A stretch of 64,000 bases of DNA from DAIDKA01 sp049792815 (GTDB lineage Bacteria; Pseudomonadota; Gammaproteobacteria; Steroidobacterales; Steroidobacteraceae). The DNA is taken from positions 19,818-83,817 of the forward strand of contig JBARBG010000098.1 in NCBI GenBank assembly GCA_049792815.1, read 5' to 3'. The notes below the pieces were generated by a model. The model saw only the letters and a program-made list of their open reading frames with translations, was not told where the DNA came from and did no database searches. A program made the translations under genes and the position numbers. Below are positions 42,853 through 53,885 of this stretch, one piece after another (within the stretch, counting starts at the first letter, position 1; every line of letters starts with the position of its first letter).

Positions 42853-45012
42853 TCAATCATCCATCAGGAAGCTGCGCAGCTGTTCGCTGCGGCTGGGGTG
42901 ACGCAGCTTGCGTAGCGCCTTGGCCTCGATCTGCCGGATGCGCTCACGGGTCACATCGAACTGCTTGCCGACTTCCTCGAGGGTGTGATCGGTATTCATG
43001 TCGATGCCGAAGCGCATGCGCAGGACCTTGGCCTCGCGCGGCGTGAGTTGCGCGAGCACCGAGTGAGTGGTCTCGCGCAGCGACTCCGAGGTGGCCTGAT
43101 CGATGGGCGAGGCCACCGAGGTGTCCTCGATGAAATCCCCCAGGTGTGAATCCTCGTCATCACCGATCGGAGTCTCCATCGAGATGGGCTCCTTGGCGAT
43201 CTTCAGCACCTTGCGGACCTTGTCCTCGGGCATTTCCATGCGTACCGCAAGCTCTTCCGGCGTCGGCTCGCGACCCATCTCCTGCAGCATCTGGCGCGAA
43301 ATGCGGTTGAGCTTGTTGATGGTCTCGATCATGTGCACCGGGATACGGATGGTGCGGGCCTGGTCGGCGATCGAGCGCGTGATGGCCTGGCGAATCCACC
43401 AGGTCGCATAGGTCGAGAACTTGTAGCCGCGGCGGTATTCGAACTTGTCGACCGCCTTCATCAGACCGATGTTGCCTTCCTGGATGAGGTCCAGGAACTG
43501 CAGACCACGGTTGGTGTATTTCTTGGCGATCGAGATCACCAGACGCAGGTTGGCCTCGACCATTTCCTTCTTGGCGCGGCGCGCCTTGGCCTCGCCGATC
43601 GAGACGTCGCGGTTGATTTCCTTGAGGTCATTGATCGACAGGTGGTAAAGCACCTCGAGGGTGCCGAGGCGGCTCTGGCGGCGCTCGACCTCCTCCTTGA
43701 ACTTGGTCAGCGGGGCCGAATACTTCTTGCCCGCCTTCATGTGCTTCTGCAGCCAGCGCGCACTGGTCTCGTTCTTGGGGAAGGTCGCGATGAAATCCTT
43801 GCGCGGCATCCCCGAGTCGCGCACCGCGATGATCATGATCTCCTTCTCGAGCTGGCGGATCTCGGAAATATGGCCGCGCAGATTGAGAATGAGCGCATCG
43901 AACATGCGCGGCGAGAGCTTCAGTTCCATGAACTCGCCCGAGAGCTTCTTGCGCAGCTTCAGGGTCTTCAGATCCTTGGCGCCGAGCTTCTCGACCGCAC
44001 TCAAAACCTGGGTGAAGGTCTTGTGGATGGAGGCGAAGCGCCGGGCCGCTTCTTCCGGGTCCGGACCGGTGTCGACCGCTTCCTCGCTGTCCTCACTGTC
44101 GTCGCCTTCCTCCCGCTCACCCTCGGCAGGCTCCTCGACGACCAGCTCCATCTTCGTGGGATTCTGGGGCTGTGCAATCACATCGGGTGCATTCGGATCG
44201 ATGAAGCCGACGATCACATCGACCAGGCGCGACTGGCCGGCCTTGACCGGCTCGTAGGCCTTGAGCAGGAAATCAAAGGTGGCCGGATACATCGACAGCG
44301 CACCGCGCACCGCATCCAGGCCTTCCTCGATGCGCTTGGCGATGCGGATCTCGCCCTCGCGGGTCAGCAGTTCCACCGTGCCCATCTCGCGCATGTACAT
44401 GCGCACGGGGTCGGTGGTGCGACCGAGCTCGGCGTCGAGCGCGGCGAGCGCCGCCGCCGCTTCCTCGATGGCTTCTTCGTCGGCCGGCTGCGATGGCTCG
44501 GTGGCCAGCAGCGATTCGGTATCCGGTGCCTTCTCGTACACCGGAATGCCCATGTCGTTGATGGTGTTGACGATGTCTTCGATCTGCTCCGGATCCACGA
44601 TCTCGGAAGGCAGATGATCGTTCACCTGGGCGTAGGTCAGGTAACCCTGCTCCTTGCCGCGGGCAATCAGCAGCTTCAACTGTGACTGGCGGTCCTCCGG
44701 CACCCCTGCGGGGCGGGCGGCGAGCGCTTTCTTGTCCTTTTCCGCCAGCAGTTTCGCCGCGGTCTTGGGATCAAGGGTCGCCGGCGCCGGGCCGTGTGCC
44801 TTGGCGCTTACCGGCGCGCCCTTCTTGGGCACGGGCGCCGCCGCCTTGCGCTCCTTTTCAGGAACGGGCGCGGCGATAGGCGCCCTGCGGGCGCCATCCG
44901 ATGTTCCCGACGCATGCGACGCGCCGGATTTCTTGGCGACCACCTTGGCCGGCTTTTTTTCCGGTTGGGGGCGCTTCTTGCTGGTGGCAGTGGGCTTCGG
45001 CTTGCTGGTCAT
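42853..45012 (-). CDS. rpoD: RNA polymerase sigma factor RpoD (sigma-70)
   Basis: 719 residues. Region 1.1 starts near residue 108 ([20 protein letters not shown]); region 1.2 is [21 protein letters not shown] (shown in part: [11 protein letters not shown]); regions 2.1-2.4 contain [36 protein letters not shown] and [17 protein letters not shown]; region 4.2 has [20 protein letters not shown]. About 100 residues longer than the 613-residue E. coli protein because of a lysine-, alanine- and proline-rich N-terminal tail. Lies last in the rpsU-yqeY-dnaG-rpoD order, 143 nt after dnaG. Housekeeping promoter recognition. Confidence 0.97.
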   Translation of the reverse strand: MTSKPKPTATSKKRPQPEKKPAKVVAKKSGASHASGTSDGARRAPIAAPVPEKERKAAAPVPKKGAPVSAKAHGPAPATLDPKTAAKLLAEKDKKALAARPAGVPEDRQSQLKLLIARGKEQGYLTYAQVNDHLPSEIVDPEQIEDIVNTINDMGIPVYEKAPDTESLLATEPSQPADEEAIEEAAAALAALDAELGRTTDPVRMYMREMGTVELLTREGEIRIAKRIEEGLDAVRGALSMYPATFDFLLKAYEPVKAGQSRLVDVIVGFIDPNAPDVIAQPQNPTKMELVVEEPAEGEREEGDDSEDSEEAVDTGPDPEEAARRFASIHKTFTQVLSAVEKLGAKDLKTLKLRKKLSGEFMELKLSPRMFDALILNLRGHISEIRQLEKEIMIIAVRDSGMPRKDFIATFPKNETSARWLQKHMKAGKKYSAPLTKFKEEVERRQSRLGTLEVLYHLSINDLKEINRDVSIGEAKARRAKKEMVEANLRLVISIAKKYTNRGLQFLDLIQEGNIGLMKAVDKFEYRRGYKFSTYATWWIRQAITRSIADQARTIRIPVHMIETINKLNRISRQMLQEMGREPTPEELAVRMEMPEDKVRKVLKIAKEPISMETPIGDDEDSHLGDFIEDTSVASPIDQATSESLRETTHSVLAQLTPREAKVLRMRFGIDMNTDHTLEEVGKQFDVTRERIRQIEAKALRKLRHPSRSEQLRSFLMDD

Positions 45013-45155
45013 GGTGAAGCTGGTGCTACCCCGTAAAAATTATGGTGTGAGGCCCTAAATGTGAGTCCCGGAAGGGTCAACTCAAGGGGCATGCGGGCAA
45101 ACCGCCAATTGTATTTCACAACTCGCGCCCTGCCAAACTCAAAGCGTTCAAGGCC

Positions 45156-46937
45156 CTAGGGCGGGCGTGCCAGGTCCTGCATAAGCTGCTGAAGTTCAAG
45201 CTTTTCTTCCTTCGACAGGCCCAGGTTGCGTTCTTTCTCCAACAACTGATCCAGCCGCCGCCGCAGCGTCTCCTGATGTAGACGTCCCAGCGCCTGGTCC
45301 AGTTCCCGCCCCGCCGCCGCCGCATCCTTGACCAGGGCTTCCATCGCGGCCAGTCGCGCCAGATGCGGCTCGTCCGGCCGGCCCCGCCAGCGTTCCAGCA
45401 CCTGCGCGGTGGTCAGCGCAGGAGTGATGCGCAACTCATCGATCAGCGCGGACAACACATCGATGCCGGGCTCGTCCAGCGTCTTGATGCTACGCAAGCG
45501 CTGTTCCGGGATATCGGCCGCGATCTGTGGAAAATGAAGCAGCAGGCGCACCGCCTGGCGCACCAGGCTGCCACGGCCCGCGCCTGCCTGGCGCGACTCG
45601 GCGCCGGCCGCGGACTCGCCGATGCGAATGCCCAGCAGCTCGGCGATGCCTTCCGGCGTGCGCTGAAAGCCAAAGGCCTGCGCCAGGCGCTCGGTCAGCA
45701 GGCGACGGTATACCCCTTCGGGCACCTGCAGCAGCAGCGGCCGGGCGGCCTGCGCCACTTTCGCGCGGCCGTCGGCGCCGCGGGTCATCACCCGCTCGCC
45801 CAGCTCGCGCACGAAATACTCCGACAGCGGCACAGCCTCGCCGCTCAAGCGCCGCTCAAAGGCCTCGCGGCCTTCCTTGCCGACCAGCGTGTCCGGGTCC
45901 TCACCCTCGGGCAGGAACAAGAATCGCAGCTCGCGGCCCTCGACCGCTTCGGGCAGCGCGTTCTGCAAGGCGCGCCAGGCCGCCGCGCGTCCGGCGCGGT
46001 CGCCGTCGAAGGAGAACACGACTTCGCTGACCAGCTGGAACACGCGCTTGAGGTGGTCGGCCGTGGTCGCCGTGCCGAGCGTCGCCACGGCGTAATGCAC
46101 GCCGGCCTGGTGCAGCCGCACGACGTCCATATAGCCCTCAACCACCAGCAGCCGCTGCAGCGGGGCGCGGCTCTGGCGCGTCTCGTACAGGCCGTACAGT
46201 TCGCGGCCCTTGTGGAACAGCACGGTTTCCGGGGAGTTCAGGTATTTCGGTTCGCCCTTGTCCAGTACGCGGCCCCCAAAGGCGATGACGCGGCCGCGCG
46301 CATCGCGGATCGGGAACATGATGCGATCGCGGAAGCGGTCGTAATGGCGCTCCCCGCTGCGCGGCGTCGCCGCCTCGCTGTCGCGCTCAATGATCAGGCC
46401 GCATTCGGCGAGCTGGTGGCGCGCGGCTTCGGTGGCGCCGAAACGCCGCAGCACCTCATTCCAGGAATCCGGTGCATAGCCGATGTCGAAGCGCTTCAGG
46501 GTGTCCGGTTCAAGACCGCGGCGCGCCAGATACTCACGGGCCCGCGCACTGCCCTGCAGGCTGTCGGCGTAGAAGCGTGCGACCTTTTCCATCACCTCGA
46601 ACAGTGAATCATTGCGCTTCGGGGCGGGCGCGCCGCCCCCCTCGTGCGGCACCGTCAGGCCGAGCGACTGCGCCAGTTCCTCCACCGCTTCCGGGAACGG
46701 CAGGCGGTCATGCTCGATGAGGAAGCCCAGCACCGTGCCATGCGCGCCGCAGCCGAAGCAGTGATAGAACTGCTTCTCCGGACTGACCCAGAACGAGGGC
46801 GTCTTCTCGCTGTGAAACGGGCAACAGGCGCGGTATTCCCGGCCCGCCTTCTTCAGCGGTACGCGCAGGCCGATCACCTCGACGATGTTGGCGCGCTCGA
46901 TGAGTTCGTCGATGAAGCTCTGCGGAATACGGCCCAT
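45156..46937 (-). CDS. dnaG: DNA primase
   Basis: 593 residues. CHC2 zinc finger in YRACCPFHSEKTPSFWVS and FYHCFGCGAHG, the RNA-polymerase-like core with the Toprim motifs LVVEGYMDVV and VFSFDGDRAG, and a C-terminal helicase-interaction domain ending ELQQLMQDLARPP. Synthesises RNA primers for replication. The second Toprim aspartate box SFDGDRAG is intact. Second-to-last gene of the macromolecular-synthesis operon; the start ATG 46937 is 14 nt from the yqeY stop. Confidence 0.96.
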   Translation of the reverse strand: MGRIPQSFIDELIERANIVEVIGLRVPLKKAGREYRACCPFHSEKTPSFWVSPEKQFYHCFGCGAHGTVLGFLIEHDRLPFPEAVEELAQSLGLTVPHEGGGAPAPKRNDSLFEVMEKVARFYADSLQGSARAREYLARRGLEPDTLKRFDIGYAPDSWNEVLRRFGATEAARHQLAECGLIIERDSEAATPRSGERHYDRFRDRIMFPIRDARGRVIAFGGRVLDKGEPKYLNSPETVLFHKGRELYGLYETRQSRAPLQRLLVVEGYMDVVRLHQAGVHYAVATLGTATTADHLKRVFQLVSEVVFSFDGDRAGRAAAWRALQNALPEAVEGRELRFLFLPEGEDPDTLVGKEGREAFERRLSGEAVPLSEYFVRELGERVMTRGADGRAKVAQAARPLLLQVPEGVYRRLLTERLAQAFGFQRTPEGIAELLGIRIGESAAGAESRQAGAGRGSLVRQAVRLLLHFPQIAADIPEQRLRSIKTLDEPGIDVLSALIDELRITPALTTAQVLERWRGRPDEPHLARLAAMEALVKDAAAAGRELDQALGRLHQETLRRRLDQLLEKERNLGLSKEEKLELQQLMQDLARPP

Positions 46938-46951
46938 GCCGCAGGAGAATA

Positions 46952-47398
46952 TCAGGTGCTGAGCAGGCCCTTGATGCGGGCGCTCAGGGCGCCCATGTCG
47001 GTGCGCCCCTGCACCTGCGGTTTGACGGCCGCCATGACCTTGCCCATGTCCTTCATGCCGGTGGCGCCGGTGCTGGCGATGGCCGCACGGATCAGGGCTT
47101 CAACTTCGGAAGGCGCCAGCTGCGCCGGCAGGTAACCCTGCAGGACCGCAAGTTCTGCGGATTCCTTGGCCACCAGATCGGCGCGTCCGCCGGCTTCAAA
47201 TTGAGTGATGGATTCGCGGCGCTGCTTGATCATCTTGTCCAGCACGGCGAGCACCTGCGTGTCATCCAGCTGAATGCGTTCATCGACTTCGCGCTGCTTG
47301 ATGGCCGCGAGCACCAGGCGGATGCCGGCGAGCCGCTCCTTGTCGCCGGAGCGCATCGAGTTCTTCATGTCCTCGGTGATGCGTTCCTTCAGGGACAT
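46952..47398 (-). CDS. yqeY: GatB/YqeY domain protein
   Basis: 148 residues, the normal family length. All-helical YqeY pattern: [37 protein letters not shown], then [20 protein letters not shown] and [18 protein letters not shown], closing [20 protein letters not shown]. Related to the tRNA-binding tail of GatB; its role is unclear, perhaps tRNA-dependent amidotransfer. It sits between rpsU and dnaG, as in many Gammaproteobacteria; its start lies 8 nt from the rpsU stop. Confidence 0.95.
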   Translation of the reverse strand: MSLKERITEDMKNSMRSGDKERLAGIRLVLAAIKQREVDERIQLDDTQVLAVLDKMIKQRRESITQFEAGGRADLVAKESAELAVLQGYLPAQLAPSEVEALIRAAIASTGATGMKDMGKVMAAVKPQVQGRTDMGALSARIKGLLST

Positions 47399-47406
47399 GT
47401 CAGGCT

Positions 47407-47616
47407 CTAGCGCGCGGCGCGCATGCCGTCGCGGGAGACGCGCTTCATGTGGCGCTTGATGGCCGCGGCCTTCTTGCGCTTACGCTCCTGCGTGGGCTTT
47501 TCGTAGAATTCGCGGCGCCGCAGCTCGGTGAGGATCCCGGCTTTTTCGCAAGCGCGCTTGAAACGGCGCAGGGCCGCATCGAAATACTCGTTCTCACGAA
47601 CACGAACGCTCGGCAT
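47407..47616 (-). CDS. rpsU: 30S ribosomal protein S21
   Basis: 69 residues, nearly all recognisable: [40 protein letters not shown] and a lysine/arginine-rich tail. Binds the 16S rRNA near the anti-Shine-Dalgarno region and helps initiation. First gene of the macromolecular-synthesis operon. Its leader, read leftward from about 47700, includes a small CCGGC/GCCGG hairpin at 47640-47655. Divergent from tsaD, with 129 nt between starts holding both promoters. Confidence 0.97.
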   Translation of the reverse strand: MPSVRVRENEYFDAALRRFKRACEKAGILTELRRREFYEKPTQERKRKKAAAIKRHMKRVSRDGMRAAR

Positions 47617-47745
47617 TGGAACCTCAAGTCCTTGATCTACCGGCGATTTTGCCGGCGTTGTAGCAGGATCGGGCTGGCGATTCTAAATACCCGTACCGTA
47701 AAAGGCAAAGTTTTCCAAAAGGTTCTGCCTCTAAACTCCTCACCC

Positions 47746-48774
47746 GTGAAAATCCTCGCCCTGGAATCCTCCTGCGATGAAAGCGCTGCGGCCGTGCTCG
47801 ACAGTGAGCGGGGTCTGCTGGGGCATGCCGTTTTCAGCCAGGTCGAGCTGCACCGGGCCTATGGCGGCGTCGTACCCGAGCTGGCCTCCCGCGACCATGT
47901 GCAGCGGCTGCTGCCGCTGCTGCGGGAGGTGCTGGCCGCCGCCGCAACCCACCCCCGCCACCTGGATGGCATTGCCTACACCGCGGGACCCGGTCTGGTC
48001 GGCGCCCTGCTCACCGGCGCTGCCCTCGGACGGTCACTGGCCTTTGCCTGGGGCGTGCCGGCGTTGGGGGTGCATCACCTTGAAGGGCATCTGCTGGCGC
48101 CGCTGCTGGAGCCTGAGCCGCCGCCCTTTCCGCACGTGGCATTGCTGGTGTCCGGGGGCCACACTCTTCTGATCGCGGTTCAGGCCATCGGCGCCTACCG
48201 GCTGCTGGGACAGACCCGTGATGACGCCGCCGGGGAGGCCTTCGACAAAACCGCCAAGCTCCTGGGCCTGCCGTATCCGGGGGGTCCGGAACTGGCGCGG
48301 ATCGCCGCGCGCGGCCGCGCCGGAGCGTTCGTGTTTCCACGGCCGATGCTCGACCGACCGGGACTGGAGTTCAGCTTTTCCGGACTCAAGACCGCGGTGC
48401 TGCACGCGGTCCGCGACCGGGTCCTGGATGAGAGCCTGCGGGCCGATGTCGCCCGCGGCGTGCAGGAGGCCATCGTCGAATGCCTGTGCGTGAAGGCGCT
48501 GCGCGCGCTGGAAGAAACGGACTGCAACGTGCTCACCGTCAGCGGTGGTGTCGGTGCCAACGAGCACTTGCGCCAGTCGCTGACGCGGGCGCTGGCCGGC
48601 CGCGGCGCCCGGGCCTACTATCCGCGCCCGGAATTCTGTACCGACAATGCAGCCATGATTGCGGTGGCGGGTCTGGCGCGCCTGCGCGCCGGGCAACACG
48701 ATGACCTCGCCATCGCTGCGCGCGCCCAATGGGCGCTCGATTCGCTGCCGCCCGTAAACGTAGGACCATCATGA
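47746..48774 (+). CDS. tsaD: tRNA N6-threonylcarbamoyladenosine transferase TsaD
   Basis: 342 residues from GTG 47746, which gives the standard family start [19 protein letters not shown]. Metal-binding HHLEGH near residue 108-113, [36 protein letters not shown] and [11 protein letters not shown] follow in family order. Adds the threonylcarbamoyl group to A37 of ANN-decoding tRNAs. Divergence from rpsU is conserved in many Gammaproteobacteria. The stop overlaps the folB ATG by 4 nt (ATGA). Confidence 0.96.
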   Translation: MKILALESSCDESAAAVLDSERGLLGHAVFSQVELHRAYGGVVPELASRDHVQRLLPLLREVLAAAATHPRHLDGIAYTAGPGLVGALLTGAALGRSLAFAWGVPALGVHHLEGHLLAPLLEPEPPPFPHVALLVSGGHTLLIAVQAIGAYRLLGQTRDDAAGEAFDKTAKLLGLPYPGGPELARIAARGRAGAFVFPRPMLDRPGLEFSFSGLKTAVLHAVRDRVLDESLRADVARGVQEAIVECLCVKALRALEETDCNVLTVSGGVGANEHLRQSLTRALAGRGARAYYPRPEFCTDNAAMIAVAGLARLRAGQHDDLAIAARAQWALDSLPPVNVGPS

Positions 48775-49145
48775 ATCAGACAACCGACCGGGTCTTTCTG
48801 CGCGAGCTGGCCGTGGAGTGCGTCATCGGTTTTCTTGACTGGGAGCGGCTGGTCAAGCAGACCGTGTACCTGGACATCGAGGCGCCCATCGACTGCCGCA
48901 AGGCCGCCTTGAATGATGATGTGGCACAGACCCTGGACTACAAGCGCCTGTCCAAGCTGGTGTGCGCCTTTGTCGGGGCTTCGCAGTTCAAGCTGGTGGA
49001 GACCCTGGCCGACCGTACCGCGCGGCTCATCCTCGAGGAGTTCGACGTCCCCTGGGTGAAGCTGACCATCAACAAGCGCGGCGCGATCCGCGCGTCGCGT
49101 GACGTTGGTGTCACCATCGAGCGCAGCCGCTCTGACCTCGCCTGA
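48771..49145 (+). CDS. folB: Dihydroneopterin aldolase
   Basis: 124 residues from ATG 48771 (AGGAC upstream, ATGA overlap with tsaD). Pattern of Fol[21 protein letters not shown] with the Glu that holds the pterin, [49 protein letters not shown] and [19 protein letters not shown]. Converts dihydroneopterin to 6-hydroxymethyl-dihydropterin in folate synthesis. folK follows after a 1-nt gap, so product passes to the next enzyme. Confidence 0.94.
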   Translation: MNQTTDRVFLRELAVECVIGFLDWERLVKQTVYLDIEAPIDCRKAALNDDVAQTLDYKRLSKLVCAFVGASQFKLVETLADRTARLILEEFDVPWVKLTINKRGAIRASRDVGVTIERSRSDLA

Positions 49146-49146
49146 C

Positions 49147-49641
49147 ATGGCCCGGGTGTATGTTGCGGCCGGCAGCAATGTCGATCCGCTGCCCAATCTC
49201 GAGCATGCGCTCACGGAGCTCGCGCGGATTTTCGGTCCCCTGTGCGTGTCGCCCTGGTATCGGAACCAGGCTGTCGGCTTTGCGGGTGATGACTTCGTCA
49301 ACCTGGTAGTGGGATTCGATACCCAGCTTGGCGTGCACGACACGCAGCGGCGGCTGCGCGAAGTTGAGACCCTGTGTGGTCGGCCGCGCAATGCCCCGAA
49401 ATTGGCGGCACGTTCCATGGATCTGGACATCCTGCTGTATGCGGACCTGCAGCTGGATGAGCCGCAGCTGAAACTGCCGCGCCCGGATCTGCTGGTGCGC
49501 CCGTACATGCTCGGTCCGCTGGCCGACATCGCTGCGCAGCTGCAGCACCCCACCGCGGGACGTACCATCGCGCAGCTGTGGGCGCAATTTGATCCGGCCG
49601 CGCACCGGATGACGGCCGTACGGCCGGCGCTGAGCCGGTGA
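49147..49641 (+). CDS. folK: HPPK (6-hydroxymethyl-dihydropterin pyrophosphokinase)
   Basis: 164 residues from ATG 49147. N-terminal VYVAAGSNVDPLPNLEHAL, the aromatic pair in SPWYRNQAVG, then CGRPRNAPKLAARSMDLDIL (family R-x-x-x-R-x-x-DLDIL) with the magnesium-binding aspartates, and LPRPDLLVRPYMLGPLADIA. Pyrophosphorylates the folB product using ATP. Forms a folate segment with folB and the convergent pteridine reductase; stops of folK and the reductase are 2 nt apart. Confidence 0.94.
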   Translation: MARVYVAAGSNVDPLPNLEHALTELARIFGPLCVSPWYRNQAVGFAGDDFVNLVVGFDTQLGVHDTQRRLREVETLCGRPRNAPKLAARSMDLDILLYADLQLDEPQLKLPRPDLLVRPYMLGPLADIAAQLQHPTAGRTIAQLWAQFDPAAHRMTAVRPALSR

Positions 49642-49643
49642 AG

Positions 49644-50399
49644 CTAGCCTCCCTGACTGCGGCCGCCGTCGACGGCCAGAATCTGCCCGGTGACATAGGG
49701 CGCCAGGGTCGCGAAGTACAGCGCGGCCCTGCCGATGTCCTGGGGTTCACCCGCGCGCTTGAGGAGCGTTTTGCCGATGATTTCGGCCTCCAGCGCGGCG
49801 TCGATATCGGCCGGCACCATCACCGGCCCGGGCGCGATGCCGTTGACGCGCACCTGCGGCGCCAGTTCACACGCCAGCGAGCGGGTGAGCATGATCAGTG
49901 CCGCCTTCGCGCTGCTGTAGGCGGGGTAGCGTTTGAGGGGCTTCATGCCGTGGATGTCGACCATGTTGAGGATCAGTCCGCGCCGCCGGCGCAGTTCGGC
50001 CGCGGCGGCCTGTGCCAGGAACAGTGGCGCGCGGAAGTTGGTGCCGATGAGATCATCGAACTGGCTGCTCGAGATGTCACCAAGGGGTGTGGCATAGAAG
50101 GTCGATGCATTGTTGATCAGGATGTCCAGCCGGCCAAAGCGCTCAAGAGTCGCGGCGATCAGCTGTGGCAGGCGCGCCGTGTCCAGCAGGTCCGCCTGCA
50201 GCGCTATCGCGGAGGACTCGCGGGTGGCGTTGAGTGCGCCGACCAATGCGGCGGCATCCTGGGTGGATCTGAGGTGATGGATCACCACATTGGCGCCCAC
50301 GGCGTGCAGTGCCTGCGCCATGGCGGCGCCGAGGCGGCGCGCGCCGCCGGTGATCAGTACGGTCTGTCCGGCAAGCGGCTGCGAATCCGTCTGTGGCAT
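49644..50399 (-). CDS. Pteridine reductase (SDR family)
   Basis: 251 residues. The NADPH loop TGGARRLGAAMAQAL carries the double arginine typical of pteridine reductases (PTR1/FolM group), with HHLRSTQDAA after strand 2 favouring NADPH. NNASTFYATPLG, the catalytic YSSAK and VNGIAPGPVMVP complete the pattern; the aspartate in NMVDIHGMKPLKRY is the second family residue. Reduces dihydrobiopterin or dihydrofolate. Location next to folB and folK supports a role in pterin recycling. Transcribed leftward; its start is 11 nt from the divergent methyltransferase. Confidence 0.9.
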   Translation of the reverse strand: MPQTDSQPLAGQTVLITGGARRLGAAMAQALHAVGANVVIHHLRSTQDAAALVGALNATRESSAIALQADLLDTARLPQLIAATLERFGRLDILINNASTFYATPLGDISSSQFDDLIGTNFRAPLFLAQAAAAELRRRRGLILNMVDIHGMKPLKRYPAYSSAKAALIMLTRSLACELAPQVRVNGIAPGPVMVPADIDAALEAEIIGKTLLKRAGEPQDIGRAALYFATLAPYVTGQILAVDGGRSQGG

Positions 50400-50410
50400 A
50401 GGCTGTCATT

Positions 50411-51580
50411 ATGACTGGATCGGCGCCCGTGCCAATGCTGCCGGCCCTGAACGAAGCCGAGGCCGCACATTCGGCGGCCCTGCTGCAGCGAATCACCCAG
50501 CGGATCGAGGCGGCCGGGGGCTTCATCGATTTCGCAACCTTCATGGATCTGGCCCTGTACGCGCCGGGTCTCGGGTATTACAGCGCCGGCAGCGCCAAGA
50601 TCGGCGCGGCGGGGGATTTCACGACCGCACCGGAGGTGTCGGGCCTGTTCGCGCGCTGCGTGGCACGCCAGTGCGCGCAGATCCTGCGGGACATCCCCGG
50701 CGGCGTCATCCTGGAGCTGGGTGCCGGAACCGGCAGCATGGCGGCAACGATGCTGGAGGAACTTGCGGCCCTGCAGGCGCTGCCTGCCCGCTACGACATC
50801 CTCGAGGTGAGTGCGGATCTGGCGCAGCGGCAGCGCGAGCGGTTGGCAACGCTGCCGGAGGCGTTGCGCTCACGCGTGCGCTGGTTGCAGCGGCTGCCGG
50901 CGTCACTGCGTGGCGTCATCGTGGCCAATGAGGTGCTGGATGCGCTGCCGTGCCGACGTTTCGTGGCCGGCGCGGCACTGATCGAGGAACTCGGCGTGAC
51001 CGGTGCCGCGGGCGCGCTCTGCTGGGCCAGGCGCCCGGCCGATGCGGCGCTGAGCGCGGCGGTCAGGGGGCTGGGCGCAACGCTGCCGGCCGGTTACGTC
51101 TCGGAGCTGTGCCTGGTGGCTGATCCGTGGATCGCGAGCCTGGCGGCCATCCTGGAATGCGGGGTGATGCTGCTCTTTGATTATGGGCTGCCGCGTGCGC
51201 AGTATTACCATCCGGACCGGCGCAGCGGCACCCTGACCTGTCATTTCAAGCACCGGGCGCATTTTGATCCCCTGATTCAGGTCGGCGTGCAGGACATCAC
51301 CGCGTGGGTGGACTTCACGCGCGTCGCGCTGGCTGGCCACGCGGCGGGCCTGGAGCTGCTGGGCTTTTGCACCCAGGCGGGATTCCTCCTCGGTGCCGGT
51401 ATCGATGAGCTGCTGGGTGAGGTGCGCGATGTCAGCGCACAGGCGCGGCTCGCGGGCGAGGCGCGACGCTTGTTGATGCCCGGTGAGATGGGCGAGGCAT
51501 TCAAGCTGCTGGCGCTGGGCCGCGGCAGCGAGCCGCCGCTGATCGGTTTCAGGCACCAGGATCTGCGCCACTCGCTGTAG
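50411..51580 (+). CDS. MidA/NDUFAF7-family SAM-dependent methyltransferase
   Basis: 389 residues. The family opening [20 protein letters not shown] and [20 protein letters not shown] leads to the SAM site [16 protein letters not shown], then [16 protein letters not shown] and [20 protein letters not shown] (shown in part: [12 protein letters not shown]). Eukaryotic NDUFAF7 methylates an arginine of complex I subunit NDUFS2; bacterial members are often beside folate genes or cca, and their substrate is not settled. The 3' end overlaps the convergent cca by 32 nt. Confidence 0.88.
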   Translation: MTGSAPVPMLPALNEAEAAHSAALLQRITQRIEAAGGFIDFATFMDLALYAPGLGYYSAGSAKIGAAGDFTTAPEVSGLFARCVARQCAQILRDIPGGVILELGAGTGSMAATMLEELAALQALPARYDILEVSADLAQRQRERLATLPEALRSRVRWLQRLPASLRGVIVANEVLDALPCRRFVAGAALIEELGVTGAAGALCWARRPADAALSAAVRGLGATLPAGYVSELCLVADPWIASLAAILECGVMLLFDYGLPRAQYYHPDRRSGTLTCHFKHRAHFDPLIQVGVQDITAWVDFTRVALAGHAAGLELLGFCTQAGFLLGAGIDELLGEVRDVSAQARLAGEARRLLMPGEMGEAFKLLALGRGSEPPLIGFRHQDLRHSL

Positions 51581-52802
51581 CGAAGCGCTCGCGAACCTGC
51601 GTTACCGCCGCCAGCCGCCGCTGCTGCAGGGCGGCGCCGATCTGCAGACCCGTCAGGCCCTGGCGCTCCTCGGGACCCAGGGCCGCCGCCGCCGCTGCGG
51701 CCAGCACCTGTCGCAGGTAATCGGCCTGCGGATAGGGCCGAGCGGCCAGGCCCTCGCGTCCGCGTGCATCGCATTCGCAGGCCAGCAGCAGTTCGCTGAA
51801 GCGCTCCGGGCGCCGGAATGCATCGGTGTCGGTCAACAGCTTCATGAGAGTCGCGGTGCGCAACTGCGGCGCGCGATGCACCAGGGTGTGCTGCAGCGAC
51901 GTGAGCACGGCCAGTTCCCGGCAATCGTTCGGCGCGCGCAGGCGCTGGGAGAGCTGCTCGATCGGCGCCACCCCCAACTCCTCATGCTGCTGATGCGACG
52001 GCCAGTACTCCTTGGGTGTGAGGGCCTTGCCCAGGTCGTGCAGCAGTACGGCGTAGCGCACCGCCAGCGACGCCTGGCGTTGGGCGGCAAGCGCCAGCGC
52101 CAGCATGATGTGGACGAAGGTATCCACTTCAGGATGCCACTTCACGGGCTGCGGGACCCCGGACAGCGCGGCCAGTTCGGGCATGAGCACCGCCAGCGCG
52201 CCACAGTCAAACAGCGTCTGGAAGAACACTTCTGGCCGCGGTTCCAGCAAGGCGCGGGCGGTCTCGCGCCAAACTCGTTCGGGCGTGAGCGCGGCGATCT
52301 CGCCGCTTGAGGTCATATGGGCCATGAGCGCGCTGGTCTCGGGTGCGACCTGAAAACCGGCATCGGCGTAGCGGGCCGCGAAGCGCGCGACGCGCAGCAC
52401 GCGCACCGGATCCTCGACGAAGGAGTCTGAAACATGGCGCAGCAGGCGGGCTTTGAGGTCGCGCTGGCCGCCGTAGGGGTCCACGACGTGGCCCGCGGCG
52501 TCCTCTGCCATGGCGTTGATGGTGAGGTCGCGTCGCTTCAGGTCCTCGGCCAGGGTCACGTCGGGTGAGAACACTGTGGTGAAGCCGTGATAGCCGGGCG
52601 CGACCTTGCGTTCAAGGCGTGCGAGGGCGTACTCCTCTTTCGTCTGGGGGTGCAGGAAGACCGGAAAATCCTTGCCGACCGGGGTGTAGCCGGCGGCGGT
52701 GAGCTCGCCCGGAGTGGCGCCCACGACGACCCAGTCCCGCTCCGCGACCGGACGGCCGAGCAGACGATCACGAACCGCGCCCCCTACCAAGTACACTTGC
52801 AT
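51549..52802 (-). CDS. cca: CCA tRNA nucleotidyltransferase
   Basis: 417 residues, the length of the multifunctional gammaproteobacterial type with an HD domain. Motifs: [20 protein letters not shown] with the catalytic aspartates in [55 protein letters not shown] and [13 protein letters not shown]. The HD domain contains [13 protein letters not shown]. Adds or repairs the 3' CCA of tRNAs. Convergent with the methyltransferase and divergent from the lipoprotein at 52809 with a 6-nt gap between starts, so their promoters must lie inside the opposing genes. Confidence 0.96.
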   Translation of the reverse strand: MQVYLVGGAVRDRLLGRPVAERDWVVVGATPGELTAAGYTPVGKDFPVFLHPQTKEEYALARLERKVAPGYHGFTTVFSPDVTLAEDLKRRDLTINAMAEDAAGHVVDPYGGQRDLKARLLRHVSDSFVEDPVRVLRVARFAARYADAGFQVAPETSALMAHMTSSGEIAALTPERVWRETARALLEPRPEVFFQTLFDCGALAVLMPELAALSGVPQPVKWHPEVDTFVHIMLALALAAQRQASLAVRYAVLLHDLGKALTPKEYWPSHQQHEELGVAPIEQLSQRLRAPNDCRELAVLTSLQHTLVHRAPQLRTATLMKLLTDTDAFRRPERFSELLLACECDARGREGLAARPYPQADYLRQVLAAAAAAALGPEERQGLTGLQIGAALQQRRLAAVTQVRERFATASGADPGA

Positions 52803-52808
52803 CGACTC

Positions 52809-53885
52809 ATGTTAACCGAGAGTCGCAGGGTCCTGACTATCGTGCTGCTGCTGGCCGGATCAAGCATCCTGCCGGGGTGCGGCAGCCTGTACCTGTTGCA
52901 GGCCGCCCGCGGCCAGGCGCAGATCCTCGTGGAGCGGCGCCCGATCAACGCGGTGGTGGCGGATCCGAAGACACCGGCGACGGTTCGCGACACCCTGGCC
53001 GAAGTGAACGCAGCCCGCAACTTCGCCTCACATGACCTGGGGCTGCCCGACAATCGCAGCTACCGGGTGTACGCCGACATCGGCCGGCCCTACGTGGTCT
53101 GGAATGTGGTCGCCGCGCCGGAGTTCTCGATTGCGCCGCGCCAATGGTGCTTCCCCGTGGCCGGATGCGTCACCTACCGTGGCTATTTCCGCCAGAAATC
53201 CGCCCAGGCATACGCCGCGAAGCTGGCGGCGCAGGGCGATGACACGGTCGTCGAGGGCGTGCCGGCGTATTCCACGCTGGGGCATTTCGACGACCCGATC
53301 CTCAACACCATGCTGCCGTACGGCAAGGATCAGCTGGCGGCGATCATCTTTCACGAGCTGGCGCACCAGCTGCTCTATGTGGCGGGCGATTCGGGGTTCA
53401 ACGAAGCCTTCGCGAGCACGGTGGAGGAGGAGGGGCTGGCGCGCTGGCTGACCCTCAAGGGCCGGCCCGGCGAAATCGAGAACTTCAGGCGCAGTGCGGC
53501 GCGCGCACACGAGTTCACGGACCTGCTGGCCCAGGCGCGCCGTGATCTGGCGCATCTGTACGCCTCGAAACTGTCACCCGCACCGATGCGCGCCGCCAAG
53601 CAGGCGCGCCTGGCGGCGCTCGGCGATGCGATCCGCGCGACCGAGAAACGGCTTGGCTACCCGTCCGGTTACGGTGCATGGGTGGCAAAGGGTTTGAACA
53701 ATGCGGAACTCGCTTCCGTAGCCACCTACGAGGACTGCGTGCCGGGATTCAAGCGGCTGCTGGCGCAGCAGGACGGTGACCTGCCGCGGTTCTATGCCGC
53801 CGTGCGCGAACTGTCCAGGAAACCGGCAGCGCAGCGCGATGCGCAGGTGTGCCGGTCTGCGAGCGCCCCGCCAGCAACTGGCTAG
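52809..53885 (+). CDS. Putative aminopeptidase-family lipoprotein (HExxH)
   Basis: 358 residues from ATG 52809. Lipoprotein signal with ILPGC lipobox (Cys near residue 22), then [20 protein letters not shown] as in the Aminopep (COG4324) family. [14 protein letters not shown] supplies the zinc-binding HExxH, and [18 protein letters not shown] the third ligand and glutamates. Other marks: [18 protein letters not shown] and [10 protein letters not shown]. An envelope metallopeptidase with unknown substrate. The 3' end overlaps the convergent Do-type protease by 4 nt. Confidence 0.85.
   Translation: MLTESRRVLTIVLLLAGSSILPGCGSLYLLQAARGQAQILVERRPINAVVADPKTPATVRDTLAEVNAARNFASHDLGLPDNRSYRVYADIGRPYVVWNVVAAPEFSIAPRQWCFPVAGCVTYRGYFRQKSAQAYAAKLAAQGDDTVVEGVPAYSTLGHFDDPILNTMLPYGKDQLAAIIFHELAHQLLYVAGDSGFNEAFASTVEEEGLARWLTLKGRPGEIENFRRSAARAHEFTDLLAQARRDLAHLYASKLSPAPMRAAKQARLAALGDAIRATEKRLGYPSGYGAWVAKGLNNAELASVATYEDCVPGFKRLLAQQDGDLPRFYAAVRELSRKPAAQRDAQVCRSASAPPATG

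Noticed and set aside
43333..46607. Long open frames opposite rpoD and dnaG
   Set aside because: Antisense shadows of certain genes, with atypical composition and no recognisable motifs.
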